Assembly (NCBI GenBank): GCA_963819855.1
Contig: CAWFYC010000037.1
Coordinates: 62,001 to 126,000 of the forward strand
Length of the DNA: 64,000 nt
Source: JAMXLO01 sp963819855
GTDB taxonomy: Bacteria; Pseudomonadota; Alphaproteobacteria; Acetobacterales; Acetobacteraceae
Direction: 5' to 3'
Position numbers and translations under genes: made by a program. Positions 8,519 to 17,795 of this stretch are shown piece by piece (positions within the stretch are counted from its first letter, which is position 1; every line of letters starts with the position of its first letter). Below the pieces are notes generated by a model. That model did not search any database. It was not told the DNA's origin and was given only the letters and a program-made list of their open reading frames with translations.

Positions 8519-8953
8519 TCAGCGAGTGTGCGTCGTCAATGCGTTCCAGGCAGCGAGAGAGTCCATGTAATCTCTCCAGTGCGCGATTTTCCTGTTATCA
8601 ATGCTGATGATTGAACAAAATCGATTGTTGTATTTCACGCCAGTGGCGAGGACGGTCCCGTGGACCTCGTATTCGATGACGACGACGCGGCCATTGTCTG
8701 CCTTGTGGGTAATCAGCTTATCGGCAGATTGAAGCTCGATGTTGTCGCCATAGCCCCCGAACTGAGCCATCAGATCGGCACGCCCGTGGATAATGCGAGG
8801 CCAACCGGGGAAATCATAGAGGACCTCGTAGATGACTCCGTCAGTGACGATGTCGAAGAAATGCTCACCATCGACAAGATCGCCTAACGCCCCTCGAACC
8901 AGATCGAAGTACGGTTCGGCGGCCTTGTAGGCAGCGTATTGCGGATTCGACAT
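8519..8953 (-). CDS. SnoaL-like/NTF2-fold protein
   Basis: The 144-residue product has the cone-shaped NTF2/ketosteroid-isomerase pattern. An N-terminal helix (AAYKAAEPYFDLVRGALGDL) is followed by DGVIYEVLYDFPGWPRIIHGRADLM, a core sheet segment VVVIEYEVHGTVLATGVKYNNRFCSI, and a final NRKIAHWRDYMDSLAAW. Family members are isomerases, cyclases, dehydratases or ligand-binding proteins, and the pocket residues do not let me choose. The gene is isolated, has lower GC than its neighbours and lies beside an IS630 relic, so it may be acquired. Confidence 0.75.
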   Translation of the reverse strand: MSNPQYAAYKAAEPYFDLVRGALGDLVDGEHFFDIVTDGVIYEVLYDFPGWPRIIHGRADLMAQFGGYGDNIELQSADKLITHKADNGRVVVIEYEVHGTVLATGVKYNNRFCSIISIDNRKIAHWRDYMDSLAAWNALTTHTR

Positions 8954-9009
8954 CGTAGACGCTCCATGTGCTTCACAAGGTCGCTTACCAAAAGCGAGCT
9001 ACATATACA

Positions 9010-9215
9010 TTATAGGCTTCGCTTCGAAGAAGCAGGAGGGCTTTGGGCAGGCATTGTGGTGCTCCAGGTATGCGAGGATGGCGGTTTGCAGTTCGGGACG
9101 CTCTTGAACACTCCGCGGCGAATCCGGTTCTCGGTGATAAGATCGAAGAAGCGCTCGACTGATTGATCCAGAAAGCGGAGGTTGGGATGGAGTGCTTGAG
9201 GAACCGCGGATGCCG
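9010..9215 (-). pseudogene. IS630-family transposase C-terminal relic with two frameshifts
   Basis: Reading the minus strand in three successive frames gives HSIPTSAFWINQ, then SVERFFDLITENRIRRGVFK, then ELQTAILAYLEHHNACPKP. Together these are the end of the IS630/Tc1-mariner DDE domain: the ..SWLNQVE.. helix with the catalytic Glu and the RIRRG..SV.EL motif. Two indels break it and no start or terminal repeats remain. It is a different subgroup from the fuller IS630 copy at 40459. It marks an old insertion upstream of the DUF3857 gene. Confidence 0.7.
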
Positions 9216-9425
9216 CTCTCCTGCCGGCGGCTGACCGTCACCTGGGAATCTTTCGTTGGGATCACAGCACTTAGGGGCAGCGTCAGCTCCGGCTGCCGTG
9301 CCGCACAAATCCGATTCACGGACGGATTATGTTTGCCAGCCAACAGGAGCTGTGGCAATATTCGCAGCAGGTGCCCGGACTTGCCAACGCCTGCTCGCAG
9401 GCCAGCCGTGTCGGTCAGGAAACTC

Positions 9426-11336
9426 ATGCGGAACGAAACATATCATTCGCCCGCGACCGTGCGTTGCTGCTGGTCCACCGTGGCGTTCGTCATCTTGCTG
9501 TGCGGCGTCGTTACCTTCCTGAGCTCCGCTGCATCGGCGGAACCGAACATCATGGTCAGGCAACTCAACATCGATGTCACGATCCAACCGGATGGACGCT
9601 ACACCAAGATCTTCCATATGGAGCGCAGCGCGACGAACGCCACGGCGGCAGATCGCATCGGCCAGTTTGCGATTCCGTTCAACCCGTCGCTCGGACGTCT
9701 CGACATCATCGAGGCATACACGCTGAAGGCCGATGGAACGCGCAAGAACGTGGACGTCAGCGCGATCCGGGATCAACTGGCACCCGGCGTGCCGAACCTG
9801 CCGATGTTCTTCGACGTGCAACAGAAGATCGTGGTGTTTCCCGACGTAGCGGTTGGCGATACCGAGGTACTGACCGCACAGGCGGAAATCGACCGCCCGT
9901 TGCTGCCGGGACAGTTCACCTGGGAGGTGGCATTCGAGCGGTTCACCGGATGGCAGAATGTTGCCATCACCGTTACCGCACCGCGTGACTTCCCGCTTTA
10001 TACGGAAACTTTCGAGCTGGCATTCGAACGCACCGAGTTGGATCGCGACGTGCGTTATGCGTGGCACTACATCGCAATCGGTTCCGGCACCGAGGAGCAG
10101 GCCGCGGTATCCGGATGGGACTACCGGCCCCGGTTCTTCGTTTCGTCGTTCCCCGACTACGAGGCGTTCGCCGCAGCCTACGATGCGCTGGCCGCCCCGA
10201 AGTCCGTGGTGACGCCTGCCATTCAGGCCAAGGCGGACGAGATTACGGCTGGATTGACCGACCGGCGAGAGCAGGCACGGGCATTGTACGAATGGGTCAG
10301 CGCGCACATTCGTTATGTGGCGCTGTATCTGGGCCGTGGTTCGGTCGAGCCGCATGCCGCAGAGACCGTACTCGGCAACGGTTACGGCGACTGCAAGGAT
10401 CACGTTGCGCTGTTCGAGGCGCTGCTGCGCGCCAAAGCCATCGCGAGCCACGCGGTGCTCATCAACCTCGGCAATGCCTATACGCTGAGCGCGCCGCCGA
10501 CCATGGCGCAGCTCAATCATGTCATCACCTGGCTGCCGGAGTTCGGCATGTTTGCCGACACCACCGCGGCCGTCGCGCCATTCGGCACGCTGCCGTATCA
10601 GGAGTATGGCAAGCCAATCGTGGTCGTCGGCGCGATCGGAAAGGCTCTGCGCGCCGTGCCGGTGCTGGCGCAGGATGCCCTCACGATGTCCGCCAGCACC
10701 AATGCATCGCTTGATGCGACCGGCAAGATTTTCGGCAATACTCTCACGACCGCAACCGGACCGGCTGCGCTGGCGCTGCGGCAGCAGGCTCGCCAGGTTC
10801 AGTCGATCGGCTCGGCCGCTGCGGTTGGCCGGCAACTGCACGCCCTCGGCCAGACCGGCCGGGGCAACTACGTCTTTTTGGCGCCCGACGGGTTCGGCCT
10901 GTCCTATGCGGTTCATGCCAACTTCACGCTCGAACCGCAGCCCGAGATCCTGGACGGCGACGCGTTCGCGCCGGTACTTGGTCCGATCCTGCTGGCGCGC
11001 CCCGGTGACCTGCTGCTCGGGCCGGCCAATCTGCCGACGCTCCGCGACCAGCAGCCGACGCCATGCCTTGCCGGACGGCAGGTCGAAGAGCTGTCACTGC
11101 GGTTGCCCGACGATCGCAAACCGCTCCGCCTGCCGGCGGATCGAAGGATCGCGACCGAGGCATTCACTTACACATCCCATTGGGCGTTCGACGATCAGAC
11201 GGTAACCGTACGGCGTGAGCTGGTCTCGCGGATCGGCGAACCGGTCTGTCACGGCGCGCTGCGCCTTGAGGCAGCGGCGGCGTTGCGCGAAATCCGCCGC
11301 GATCAGCAGCGACGGCTCGTCCTCGACGTGCCGTGA
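9426..11336 (+). CDS. DUF3857 / transglutaminase-like exported protein
   Basis: The 636-residue product starts MRNETYHSPATVRCCWSTVA with a membrane or signal segment (FVILLCGVVTFLSSAASA, residues about 20-38). A DUF3857 beta-domain follows (VRQLNIDVTIQPDGRYTKIF through TVTAPRDFPL). A transglutaminase-like core is next: ALYEWVSAHIRYVALYLGRG and GNGYGDCKDHVALFEALLRA, with catalytic Cys, then NHVITWLPEFGMFADTTAAV carrying the His and Asp. This fold is often a periplasmic protease, amidase or cross-linker. The C-terminal 200 residues resemble DUF3858-like tails. The longer frame starting at 9192 runs back over the IS630 relic and is not credible. Confidence 0.82.
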   Translation: MRNETYHSPATVRCCWSTVAFVILLCGVVTFLSSAASAEPNIMVRQLNIDVTIQPDGRYTKIFHMERSATNATAADRIGQFAIPFNPSLGRLDIIEAYTLKADGTRKNVDVSAIRDQLAPGVPNLPMFFDVQQKIVVFPDVAVGDTEVLTAQAEIDRPLLPGQFTWEVAFERFTGWQNVAITVTAPRDFPLYTETFELAFERTELDRDVRYAWHYIAIGSGTEEQAAVSGWDYRPRFFVSSFPDYEAFAAAYDALAAPKSVVTPAIQAKADEITAGLTDRREQARALYEWVSAHIRYVALYLGRGSVEPHAAETVLGNGYGDCKDHVALFEALLRAKAIASHAVLINLGNAYTLSAPPTMAQLNHVITWLPEFGMFADTTAAVAPFGTLPYQEYGKPIVVVGAIGKALRAVPVLAQDALTMSASTNASLDATGKIFGNTLTTATGPAALALRQQARQVQSIGSAAAVGRQLHALGQTGRGNYVFLAPDGFGLSYAVHANFTLEPQPEILDGDAFAPVLGPILLARPGDLLLGPANLPTLRDQQPTPCLAGRQVEELSLRLPDDRKPLRLPADRRIATEAFTYTSHWAFDDQTVTVRRELVSRIGEPVCHGALRLEAAAALREIRRDQQRRLVLDVP

Positions 11337-11358
11337 TGATCTTGGGTGGGCCGACCGT

Positions 11359-12405
11359 TCACGAACCGCCGGGTGGCGTGCACTCCTTCGGCGGCACAGC
11401 ATCGGTGACGAAGCGCAGCAGGCACGCGCCGAACCGGCGGGCGAAGTCGGCAGTGCCGCCGCCGCCGTGGCCGGTGATGCCCTCCGGCTGATCGATCACC
11501 AGCGCTGCTGCGACGCGGGACGGCAGCAGATCGCGCAACATATCGATCCGACCCGGCATGTCGCGGACATAGATGTCTCCCTTGAACTGCACCACCGCGA
11601 CACGCGCACGGGGCGACGCGGCGGCACGCCGCAGGATGCGCGACAGATCGGCCTCCTGCGTCGTCTGGCTGCTGAACCTGGCAGGCGAGATGGCGATCAC
11701 GGCATCCGCCAGGCCCGGCGTGTCGAGCGCCTGAAGACTGTTCCACGCACCGCGCGACTGGCCGGCCGCCACGACCGTCCGCCAGCCGCGCGCGCGCAGC
11801 GTCGCCAGTCCCGCATGCAGCCACTCGTCGGCATCGCTCGCGGTATCCGTGGTCGGCGCGCGATCGAAGCGGACGATGTCGAAGCCGGCGTTGTTGAACG
11901 CGCGGACATGTGGCTGCGGCTGCGCGCCTCGGGAGTCCTGGGCGGTCCCGGTACCGTGCGCCCAGACATACACGCCGAGAGCTGACTGCGGGCCGTGCCA
12001 GATGTACCGCGGGTCGGGTACGAAGGCGTAGTCGCGCGCCTCGATCAGCGGTCCGGGGACCGGCGGCAGCGCCTGCGCCGGGCGTCCTTGCCAGACCACC
12101 TGCAAATCCTCGGCGTAGATCGCGCAACCTGTGCCGCCCTTGTCGGCACAGGACTTCAGCGCCTTGGTGCGCGCGTCCTCGATCGAGCCGCCACCGCCGT
12201 ACCAGCCGTATGCGCCATCCGAGGCCACCGCGATCACGCGCGGCAGATTGGTCAACAGGAAACCGGCGTAGCTGCTGCGACCTTGCGCCTTCAGGTACGG
12301 CACGGCTTCGGTATCGAGAACCGGCCACTGCGGTTGCGCGGCACGGCTCGCTGCGGCGCCGAGCAGCCATGGCAGCATGACAAGCAGTGCGGCAACGGCC
12401 CGCAT
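11359..12405 (-). CDS. Exported alpha/beta-hydrolase-like protein
   Basis: The 348-residue product has a signal peptide (MRAVAALLVMLPWLLGAAASRAAQ) and two parts. The first, about residues 45-110, carries IAVASDGAYGWYGGGGSIEDARTKALKSCAD, a repeat-like fold resembling DUF4189-type secreted domains. The second is a hydrolase-like fold with TVVAAGQSRGAW (nucleophile Ser in GQSRG), SPARFSS, and a late His in GITGHGGGG. Acid, Ser and His are plausibly placed for a serine hydrolase, but the substrate is unknown. It converges with the DUF3857 gene with a 22-base gap and is divergent from argG. Confidence 0.65.
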   Translation of the reverse strand: MRAVAALLVMLPWLLGAAASRAAQPQWPVLDTEAVPYLKAQGRSSYAGFLLTNLPRVIAVASDGAYGWYGGGGSIEDARTKALKSCADKGGTGCAIYAEDLQVVWQGRPAQALPPVPGPLIEARDYAFVPDPRYIWHGPQSALGVYVWAHGTGTAQDSRGAQPQPHVRAFNNAGFDIVRFDRAPTTDTASDADEWLHAGLATLRARGWRTVVAAGQSRGAWNSLQALDTPGLADAVIAISPARFSSQTTQEADLSRILRRAAASPRARVAVVQFKGDIYVRDMPGRIDMLRDLLPSRVAAALVIDQPEGITGHGGGGTADFARRFGACLLRFVTDAVPPKECTPPGGS

Positions 12406-12524
12406 GTCATTCCCTCCGGTTCGTCAGCGAGCCGATCATGCCGAGGCCCCCGCCGCTTGCGCAATCGTCTGGTCCAGGGCTACTCCCGGCACTCGACGGA
12501 CACTCCAGAAGGACGGCCGCTGCC

Positions 12525-13755
12525 ATGCGCGTCAAGGATGTGAAGAAGGTCGTGCTTGCCTATTCCGGCGGTCTCGACACCAGCGTGATCCTGCGCTGGC
12601 TTCAGGTGACCTATCGCTGCGAGGTGGTCACCTTCACCGCAGATCTCGGCCAGGGCGAGGAACTCGGCCCGGCGCGGCAAAAAGCGGAAATGTCCGGCGT
12701 GAAGGAAATCTTCGTGGACGACCTGCGCGAGACCTTCGTGCGTGACTTCGTGTTCCCGATGTTCCGCGCCAACGCACTGTATGAGGGCCAGTATCTTCTC
12801 GGCACCTCGATCGCCCGTCCACTGATCGCGCAGCGGCAGATCGAGATCGCGGAACAGGTCGGCGCGGATGCGGTGGCGCATGGCGCGACCGGCAAGGGCA
12901 ACGACCAGGTGCGGTTCGAACTCAGCTATTACGCGCTGAAGCCCGACATCAAGATCATCTCGCCCTGGCGCGAATGGGAACTGACCAGCCGCACCAGGCT
13001 GCTGGAGTTCGCAGAGCAGAATCAGATTCCCATCGCCAAGGACAAGCGCGGCGAGGCGCCGTTCAGCGTCGATGCCAACCTGCTGCACTCGTCCTCCGAG
13101 GGGAAGATCCTGGAAGACCCCGCGGTGGAGGCCGACGAGATCGTCTACCAGCGCACGATCCGCCCCGAGGATGCGCCCGACCAGGCAACGGTGATCGCCG
13201 TCGACTTCGAGCGTGGCGACCCGGTCGCGATCGATGGCGCGCGCCTGTCGCCGGCCGCGCTGCTGACCCGGCTCAACGAGTTCGGGCGTGCGAACGGCAT
13301 CGGCCGGCTCGACCTGGTGGAGAACCGCTTCGTCGGCATGAAATCGCGCGGGGTGTACGAGACGCCGGGCGGCACCATCCTGCTGGCGGCGCATCGCGGC
13401 ATCGAAAGCATTACCCTGGACCGTGAGGCGGCGCACCTGAAGGACAGCCTGATGCCGCGCTATGCCGAACTGATCTACAACGGCTTCTGGTTCAGCCCGG
13501 AGCGGCGGATGCTGCAGGCGCTGATCGACGAGAGCCAGCACAGCGTGAACGGCCGGGTGCGGCTGAAGCTGTACAAGGGCAACGTGTCGGTGATCGGCCG
13601 CGAAGTCACCCAACAGCCTTTACTCGCAGAACGTGGTCACCTTCGAGGACGACCAGGGCGCCTATGACCAGTTCGACGCCCAGGGCTTCATCAAGCTGAA
13701 CGCGCTCCGCCTGCGGCTGGGGGCGATGGCGGGTCGGCGTGGGGGCAGCCTGTAA
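12525..13755 (+). pseudogene. argG: Argininosuccinate synthase, frameshifted near the C-terminus
   Basis: From ATG 12525 the product shows the ATP-pyrophosphatase P-loop VLAYSGGLDTSVILRWL, then DLGQGEELGPARQKA, GATGKGNDQVRFELSYYAL and FSVDANLLHSSSEGKILEDP: canonical ArgG. It ligates citrulline and aspartate with ATP to make argininosuccinate, the penultimate arginine step. After NVSVIGR the frame goes wrong. Dropping one G near 13600 restores KSPNSLYSQNVVTFEDDQGA and a normal end at the TAA at 13753. As written, the protein would lose its native last 50 residues. Because argG is normally needed for arginine prototrophy, a sequence error is at least as likely as true loss. Confidence 0.9.
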
Positions 13756-13805
13756 CACCTGCGGCCGTCGCCGGTCTAAAGCAGCACCAACTGCGGAGGC
13801 AGCCG

Positions 13806-14489
13806 ATGCGACGACGTGAACTGATTGCCGCGGCGTTTGCGGTAGGCATCGCTCCGGCCGCTCGCGCTGCGTCGAAGCCGGTGGTGCTTGAACTGTTCAC
13901 CTCCCAGAGCTGTTCATCCTGTCCTCCGGCCGACGCGTTACTCGGCCAGCTGACCCTGCGGCCCGACGTGATCGCGCTCGCCTGGCACGTCGATTACTGG
14001 GATCATCTCGGCTGGCGCGACAAGTTCTCCAGTCGGACGGCGACCGCCCGCCAGCAGGCTTATGCGCGCCAACTCGGCGGTGGCGTGTTCACACCGGCAT
14101 TGGTGGTGGACGGGGCGGCAGTCGTCGTGGGCTCGGAGCACGCCGCGGTCGATGCGGCGATCGTGTCCGCGTCCGTGCTGCCAGTCACGGTGAGGCTCAG
14201 CCGCTCGGCAGACACGATTGCGGTCGAGATCGGCACTGCCCCTGGCCCGTTTCGCGTGCAGCGCATCGTCTATGACCCGGAGCACGCCACCGATGTCGGC
14301 GCCGGCGAGAACGATGGTACGCGGCTCCGCGAGTTCCGGGTCGTGCGCGAGGTCGAGACTCTGGCCGAGTGGGACGGCACGACGCGGCGCCTCACTGCCA
14401 AGCCGCCCGGTCCCGGACAGGGATTGGCGATTCTCGTGCAATCGTCAGACCTGCGTATTCTCGGTGCGGCGGATCTGCCAAGCGGCTGA
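13806..14489 (+). CDS. DUF1223 thioredoxin-fold exported protein
   Basis: The 227-residue protein has a Tat-like leader (MRRRELIAAAFAVGIAPAARA) and then VVLELFTSQSCSSCPPADALL. The CSSC pair sits at the thioredoxin-fold active-site position, followed by AWHVDYWDHLGWRDKFSS and GVFTPALVVDGAAVVVG (the cis-Pro TPA loop). These are signatures of DUF1223. The family is periplasmic and its redox role is unproven. It lies 50 bases after argG on the same strand but has its own purine-rich ribosome binding site (GCGGAGGCAGCC). Confidence 0.88.
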   Translation: MRRRELIAAAFAVGIAPAARAASKPVVLELFTSQSCSSCPPADALLGQLTLRPDVIALAWHVDYWDHLGWRDKFSSRTATARQQAYARQLGGGVFTPALVVDGAAVVVGSEHAAVDAAIVSASVLPVTVRLSRSADTIAVEIGTAPGPFRVQRIVYDPEHATDVGAGENDGTRLREFRVVREVETLAEWDGTTRRLTAKPPGPGQGLAILVQSSDLRILGAADLPSG

Positions 14490-14660
14490 TCAGGGCAGCG
14501 CGCCCATCGCAGCATTGATCAGGTCCGGCAGCATTCTCCAGTCGACGATGACGAACCAGGACGCCAGCAAGACCAGGATCCACACCACCGGAATAAGTTG
14601 CGCATGTCCCCGCCCCGCTCGGCGCGGAGGTTGGGAACCTGAGCTGTGCGATTTATCCAT
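14490..14660 (-). CDS. Small single-span membrane protein (56 residues)
   Basis: The minus-strand frame from ATG 14660 gives a polar, basic N-terminus (DKSHSSGSQPPRRAGRGHAQ) and one strong hydrophobic span (VVWILVLLASWFVIVDW). It ends just before the converging DUF1223 stop. I do not recognise a family. The charge pattern and single helix are typical of small inner-membrane proteins, but with no clear Shine-Dalgarno the call is tentative. Confidence 0.4.
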   Translation of the reverse strand: MDKSHSSGSQPPRRAGRGHAQLIPVVWILVLLASWFVIVDWRMLPDLINAAMGALP

Positions 14661-14818
14661 AGCAATGTCTCGCGGCACACCGGAATATTCTGAATACCTC
14701 ACTAAGTGGTGAATGCGGCGGATTTTTGCCGACACGCGGATCAGGACTGAGCGTGACGCATAGGTCCGACGCCGCAACGCTCGCATAATCACGCACCAAC
14801 CGACACGGCAGGGCGACC

Positions 14819-16045
14819 TTGAGCGACAACGCTGTCACAGCACGACCGACCGCCGCCCAGGCGGGCAGCGAAACCACGACCTTCGCGATCCTGGTGTCGC
14901 TTTCGGTGTGCCACCTTCTGAACGACATGAACCAGTCGCTGGTTCCCGCGCTCTATCCGATTTTGAAGGAGACTTATCGGCTCGACTTCGGCCAGATCGG
15001 GCTGATCGCGCTTGCCTCGCAGCTTACCGCCTCGATGCTGCAACCGGTGGTGGGCATGGTTACCGACCGTCGCCCGCAGCCGTATTCATTGCCGATTGCG
15101 ATGGGTTCCAGTTTGATCGGTTTGCTGCTGCTGGCGGTCGCCAGCAACTACCTGACGATCCTGTTTGCCGCCGCCCTGGTCGGCGTCGGTTCCTCAGTGT
15201 TCCATCCCGAGTCATCCCGGGTGGCGCGCATGGCCTCGGGCGGACGCCACGGTTTTGCCCAGTCGCTGTTCCAGGTCGGCGGCAGCACCGGATCCGCGAT
15301 CGGCCCGCTGCTCGCCGCCTTTATCGTGGTGCCGCGCGGCCAGGGGAGCGTCGCCTGGTTCTCTGCCGCGGCCCTGCTCGCGATCCTGCTGCTGAGCAAT
15401 GTCAGCGTGTGGTACAGCCGCCATCTGTCGCCACAGCGGAGCCGCGGCAGCAGTGCCCGGGGCGCCGCCTATGCCGTGCTGTCACGCAAGAAGGTGCTCG
15501 GGGCGATCGCCGTCCTGGTGGCGCTGTTGTTCTCGAAGAACGTCTACACCTCCTCGCTCAGCTCGTACTACACGTTCTTCCTGATCCATAAGTTCGGCCT
15601 CTCGGTGCAGGACGCGCAGATCCACCTGTTCGTGTTCCTGGCTGCGGTGGCGGCCGGCACCTTCGCCGGCGGACCGATCGGCGACCGCTTCGGACGCAAG
15701 CCGGTGATCTGGTTCTCGATCCTCGGCGCCTTCCCGTTCGCGCTGATGCTGCCCTACGCGAACCTGTTCTGGACCGGCATCCTGACGGTTGCGATCGGCC
15801 TTATCCTGGCCTCGGCGTTCTCGGCGATACTGGTGTATGCGCAGGACCTGCTGCCCGGGCGGGTCGGCACGGTCGCCGGCATGTTCTTCGGCTTCTCATT
15901 CGGATTGGGCGGACTTGGCGCCGCGGCGCTCGGCCAGGTTGCCGACTGGACCAGCATCGAGACGGTGTATCGGCTGTGCTCGTTCCTGCCGCTGATCGGG
16001 CTGCTCACCGCGTTCCTGCCGGACATCGAGCACAAACGGGCCTGA
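14819..16045 (+). CDS. MFS transporter, fosmidomycin-resistance (Fsr)-like
   Basis: The 408-residue protein has twelve predicted membrane spans. The first span carries SVCHLLNDMNQSLVPALYPI, the H-x-x-NDxxQS signature of Fsr-type drug/H+ antiporters. VGMVTDRRPQPY is the loop 2-3 motif and GPIGDRFGRKPVIW the loop 8-9 counterpart. It should export a small hydrophobic drug or metabolite by proton antiport. The start is TTG at 14819, the only start before the first span. The gene stands alone. Assignment to fosmidomycin is by family name only. Confidence 0.85.
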   Translation: MSDNAVTARPTAAQAGSETTTFAILVSLSVCHLLNDMNQSLVPALYPILKETYRLDFGQIGLIALASQLTASMLQPVVGMVTDRRPQPYSLPIAMGSSLIGLLLLAVASNYLTILFAAALVGVGSSVFHPESSRVARMASGGRHGFAQSLFQVGGSTGSAIGPLLAAFIVVPRGQGSVAWFSAAALLAILLLSNVSVWYSRHLSPQRSRGSSARGAAYAVLSRKKVLGAIAVLVALLFSKNVYTSSLSSYYTFFLIHKFGLSVQDAQIHLFVFLAAVAAGTFAGGPIGDRFGRKPVIWFSILGAFPFALMLPYANLFWTGILTVAIGLILASAFSAILVYAQDLLPGRVGTVAGMFFGFSFGLGGLGAAALGQVADWTSIETVYRLCSFLPLIGLLTAFLPDIEHKRA

Positions 16046-16104
16046 CCTACCCGCCTGCGTTCCACTGCCGCGCGGGAACCCAGGCGGGCAGCCTGGCAGA
16101 TTGC

Positions 16105-16227
16105 CTATTGGCAGTCGTCGCAGCCTAGCTTGCCAGCGCCGGCACCTGACGATTGCGATGCATCGGCGACGATGACGGTCAATGGCACCGCGATGGCCAA
16201 CAAGCCCAACAGAAACAGTATCCGCAT
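16105..16227 (-). CDS. Small exported or membrane peptide (40 residues)
   Basis: ATG 16227 is preceded by a good ribosome binding site (GGGAGG, about 8 bases). The product is MRILFLLGLLAIAVPLTVIV followed by ADASQSSGAGAGKLGCDDCQ: a signal or anchor segment, a Ser/Gly linker and a terminal CDDC. The two cysteines suggest a metal-binding or disulfide role, but I recognise no family. It lies between the convergent Fsr gene and the TauE/SafE gene, 92 bases downstream of the latter, and may share its transcript. Confidence 0.55.
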   Translation of the reverse strand: MRILFLLGLLAIAVPLTVIVADASQSSGAGAGKLGCDDCQ

Positions 16228-16319
16228 TGGAACCTCCCACGAGCTGGTGCGCGACCATCCGGTCGCGCAGGTGACTACCGCGCCAGCGCCCGTGTTATTC
16301 CCGCCAGCCCGCACATTCA

Positions 16320-17069
16320 TCACAGCGCGCGCAGAAAGAACCCGATGGTCACGCCAGCGGTCAGGATGACGATGCAGACGCGTACCATCGCTGCCGGCAG
16401 CACTTGAGCCAGCCGTGCGCCCAGATAGCCGCCGACGACACTTGCCCCCAGCATCGCCAGCGTCTGCGGCCAGCGCACTGAACCCGTGCCGATGAACCAC
16501 AGCACGGCGGCGCCGTTCGCCACGCTCACCAGCAGCACTCTTATCGGTGCCATCGCCTTCAGATCAGCATTCGCGGTCAACAGGCTCCAGGCAGCCATCA
16601 TCATCAGCCCGACAGCGCCGCCGAAGTAGCCACCGTAGATCGAAATCACGAATTGCACCGCCGGCATCCCGCGTGGTCCCACCCGGACCAATCTGTCCAA
16701 CGCATGCCCGGCGCGGGCGCCAAACGCGAATGTCACCGTGGCGAGCAGCAGCAGGAATGGGATGACCGCATCGAACAGACGCTCAGGTGTAGCGAGCAAC
16801 AGCACCGCACCCACCAGCCCTCCGGCCACGGTGACCGGCACCATCGCGCGCAGTGGAAGACCGCGCACATGCGCGAAGTCGTGGCGGTAGGCCAATGTGC
16901 TGGCCAGCGTGCCGGGGAACAACGCCACCGTGGAGGACGCGTTGGCGATCACCGGCGGCAGTCCGGCGGCAACCATGGCTGGAAAGCTCACGAACGAGCC
17001 GCCGCCGGCGACGGCATTCATCGCACCGGCCGACAACCCGGCCGCGGCAAGCAGGATGACGTGTTGCAT
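16320..17069 (-). CDS. TauE/SafE (TSUP) family membrane permease
   Basis: The 249-residue protein has about eight hydrophobic spans. It carries the first TSUP repeat GAMNAVAGGGSFVSFPAMVA near the N-terminus and the second, VISIYGGYFGGAVGLMMMAA, mid-protein. Both are diagnostic half-repeats of the sulfite/organosulfonate exporter family. The start ATG at 17069 (MQHVILLAAAG) is preferred; upstream extension adds a polar leader unlike the family. It is divergent from the TetR gene, so the operator at 17150 sits in their shared upstream region and could affect both. The substrate is unknown. Confidence 0.88.
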   Translation of the reverse strand: MQHVILLAAAGLSAGAMNAVAGGGSFVSFPAMVAAGLPPVIANASSTVALFPGTLASTLAYRHDFAHVRGLPLRAMVPVTVAGGLVGAVLLLATPERLFDAVIPFLLLLATVTFAFGARAGHALDRLVRVGPRGMPAVQFVISIYGGYFGGAVGLMMMAAWSLLTANADLKAMAPIRVLLVSVANGAAVLWFIGTGSVRWPQTLAMLGASVVGGYLGARLAQVLPAAMVRVCIVILTAGVTIGFFLRAL

Positions 17070-17149
17070 ACGTGACAGGCTGGGTGGCCCAGCGTCGCTT
17101 CGCAATCCGGCACAGTTCGGTCTTCGCCGAAGCGATCGGTCTTGAATAA

Positions 17150-17163
17150 TGACTGAACAGTCA
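17150..17163. promoter_or_regulatory. Palindromic operator, probable TetR-family binding site
   Basis: TGACTGAACAGTCA is a perfect 6-2-6 palindrome located 14 bases before the TetR start codon and embedded in an AT-rich stretch (TAAT...GTAATTA). It lies between the divergent permease and the TetR-led export operon. Position and symmetry fit autoregulation by the adjacent repressor. Confidence 0.75.
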
Positions 17164-17176
17164 GTAATTAAGCGCT

Positions 17177-17795
17177 ATGCCCCGCACCCGTCGCAAAGAC
17201 GCACGTCCCGGCGAGATCATCGCCGCCGCCCTCGCCTCGTTCGCCGAACGCGGTTATGCGGCGACCAAGCTCGAGGATGTCGCTGCCGCCGCCGGGATCA
17301 GCAAGGGCACGATCTACCTGTATTTCCCGACCAAGGAAGACCTGTTCCGCGCTGTCGTTCGGCAGGCGGTATTGCCGAACGTCGAAGCGGCCGAAGCCGA
17401 CCTGGCCGCGCACACTGGTCCCTCGGCCGACCTGCTGCGTTTGCTGGCACAGCGGTTTCTGCACCTGCTCGACAGCGATCTGACTGCGGTTCCAAAGCTG
17501 GTCGTCGCCGAGTTCAGGCAACTTCCCCGCCATCGCACAGTTCTATGCCGATGCCGTGCTGCGCCGGGCCTTCGTCTTGATCGAGGGCATCCTCACCCGC
17601 GGCATCCAGCGCGGCGAGTTCCGCCCGATCGACGTGCACGCCACCTTGCCGCTGTTCGCCGGGCCGTTCCTGCTGCTCGCGCTCTGGAAGCACTCGCTCG
17701 GCCGTCACACCGACCTCACATTCGACCCACGCGCCGTTGCCGAGGCGCATATCGAGACGCTGCTGCGCGGCCTGGCGCCGGACCCGCCGGCATGA
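17177..17795 (+). pseudogene. TetR/AcrR-family repressor, +1 frameshift near 17516
   Basis: The N-terminus (PGEIIAAALASFAERGYAAT, then KLEDVAAAAGISKGTIYLYF) is a classic TetR helix-turn-helix. After LVVAEF the frame shifts. Removing one A at about 17516 gives GNFPAIAQFYADAVLRRAFV and continues through GPFLLLALWKHSLGR to a stop at 17795 that overlaps the HlyD start (ATGA). The rebuilt 205-residue protein has normal TetR length with an AcrR-type ligand domain. As written, translation would run on in frame into the HlyD gene, creating an artificial fusion of 527 residues. The arrangement resembles CecR controlling ybhGFSR in Escherichia coli. Confidence 0.82.

Noticed and set aside
9192..9425. 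Long N-terminal extension of the DUF3857 protein
   Set aside because: The extra residues read antisense through an IS630 relic; a good signal-type start lies at 9426.
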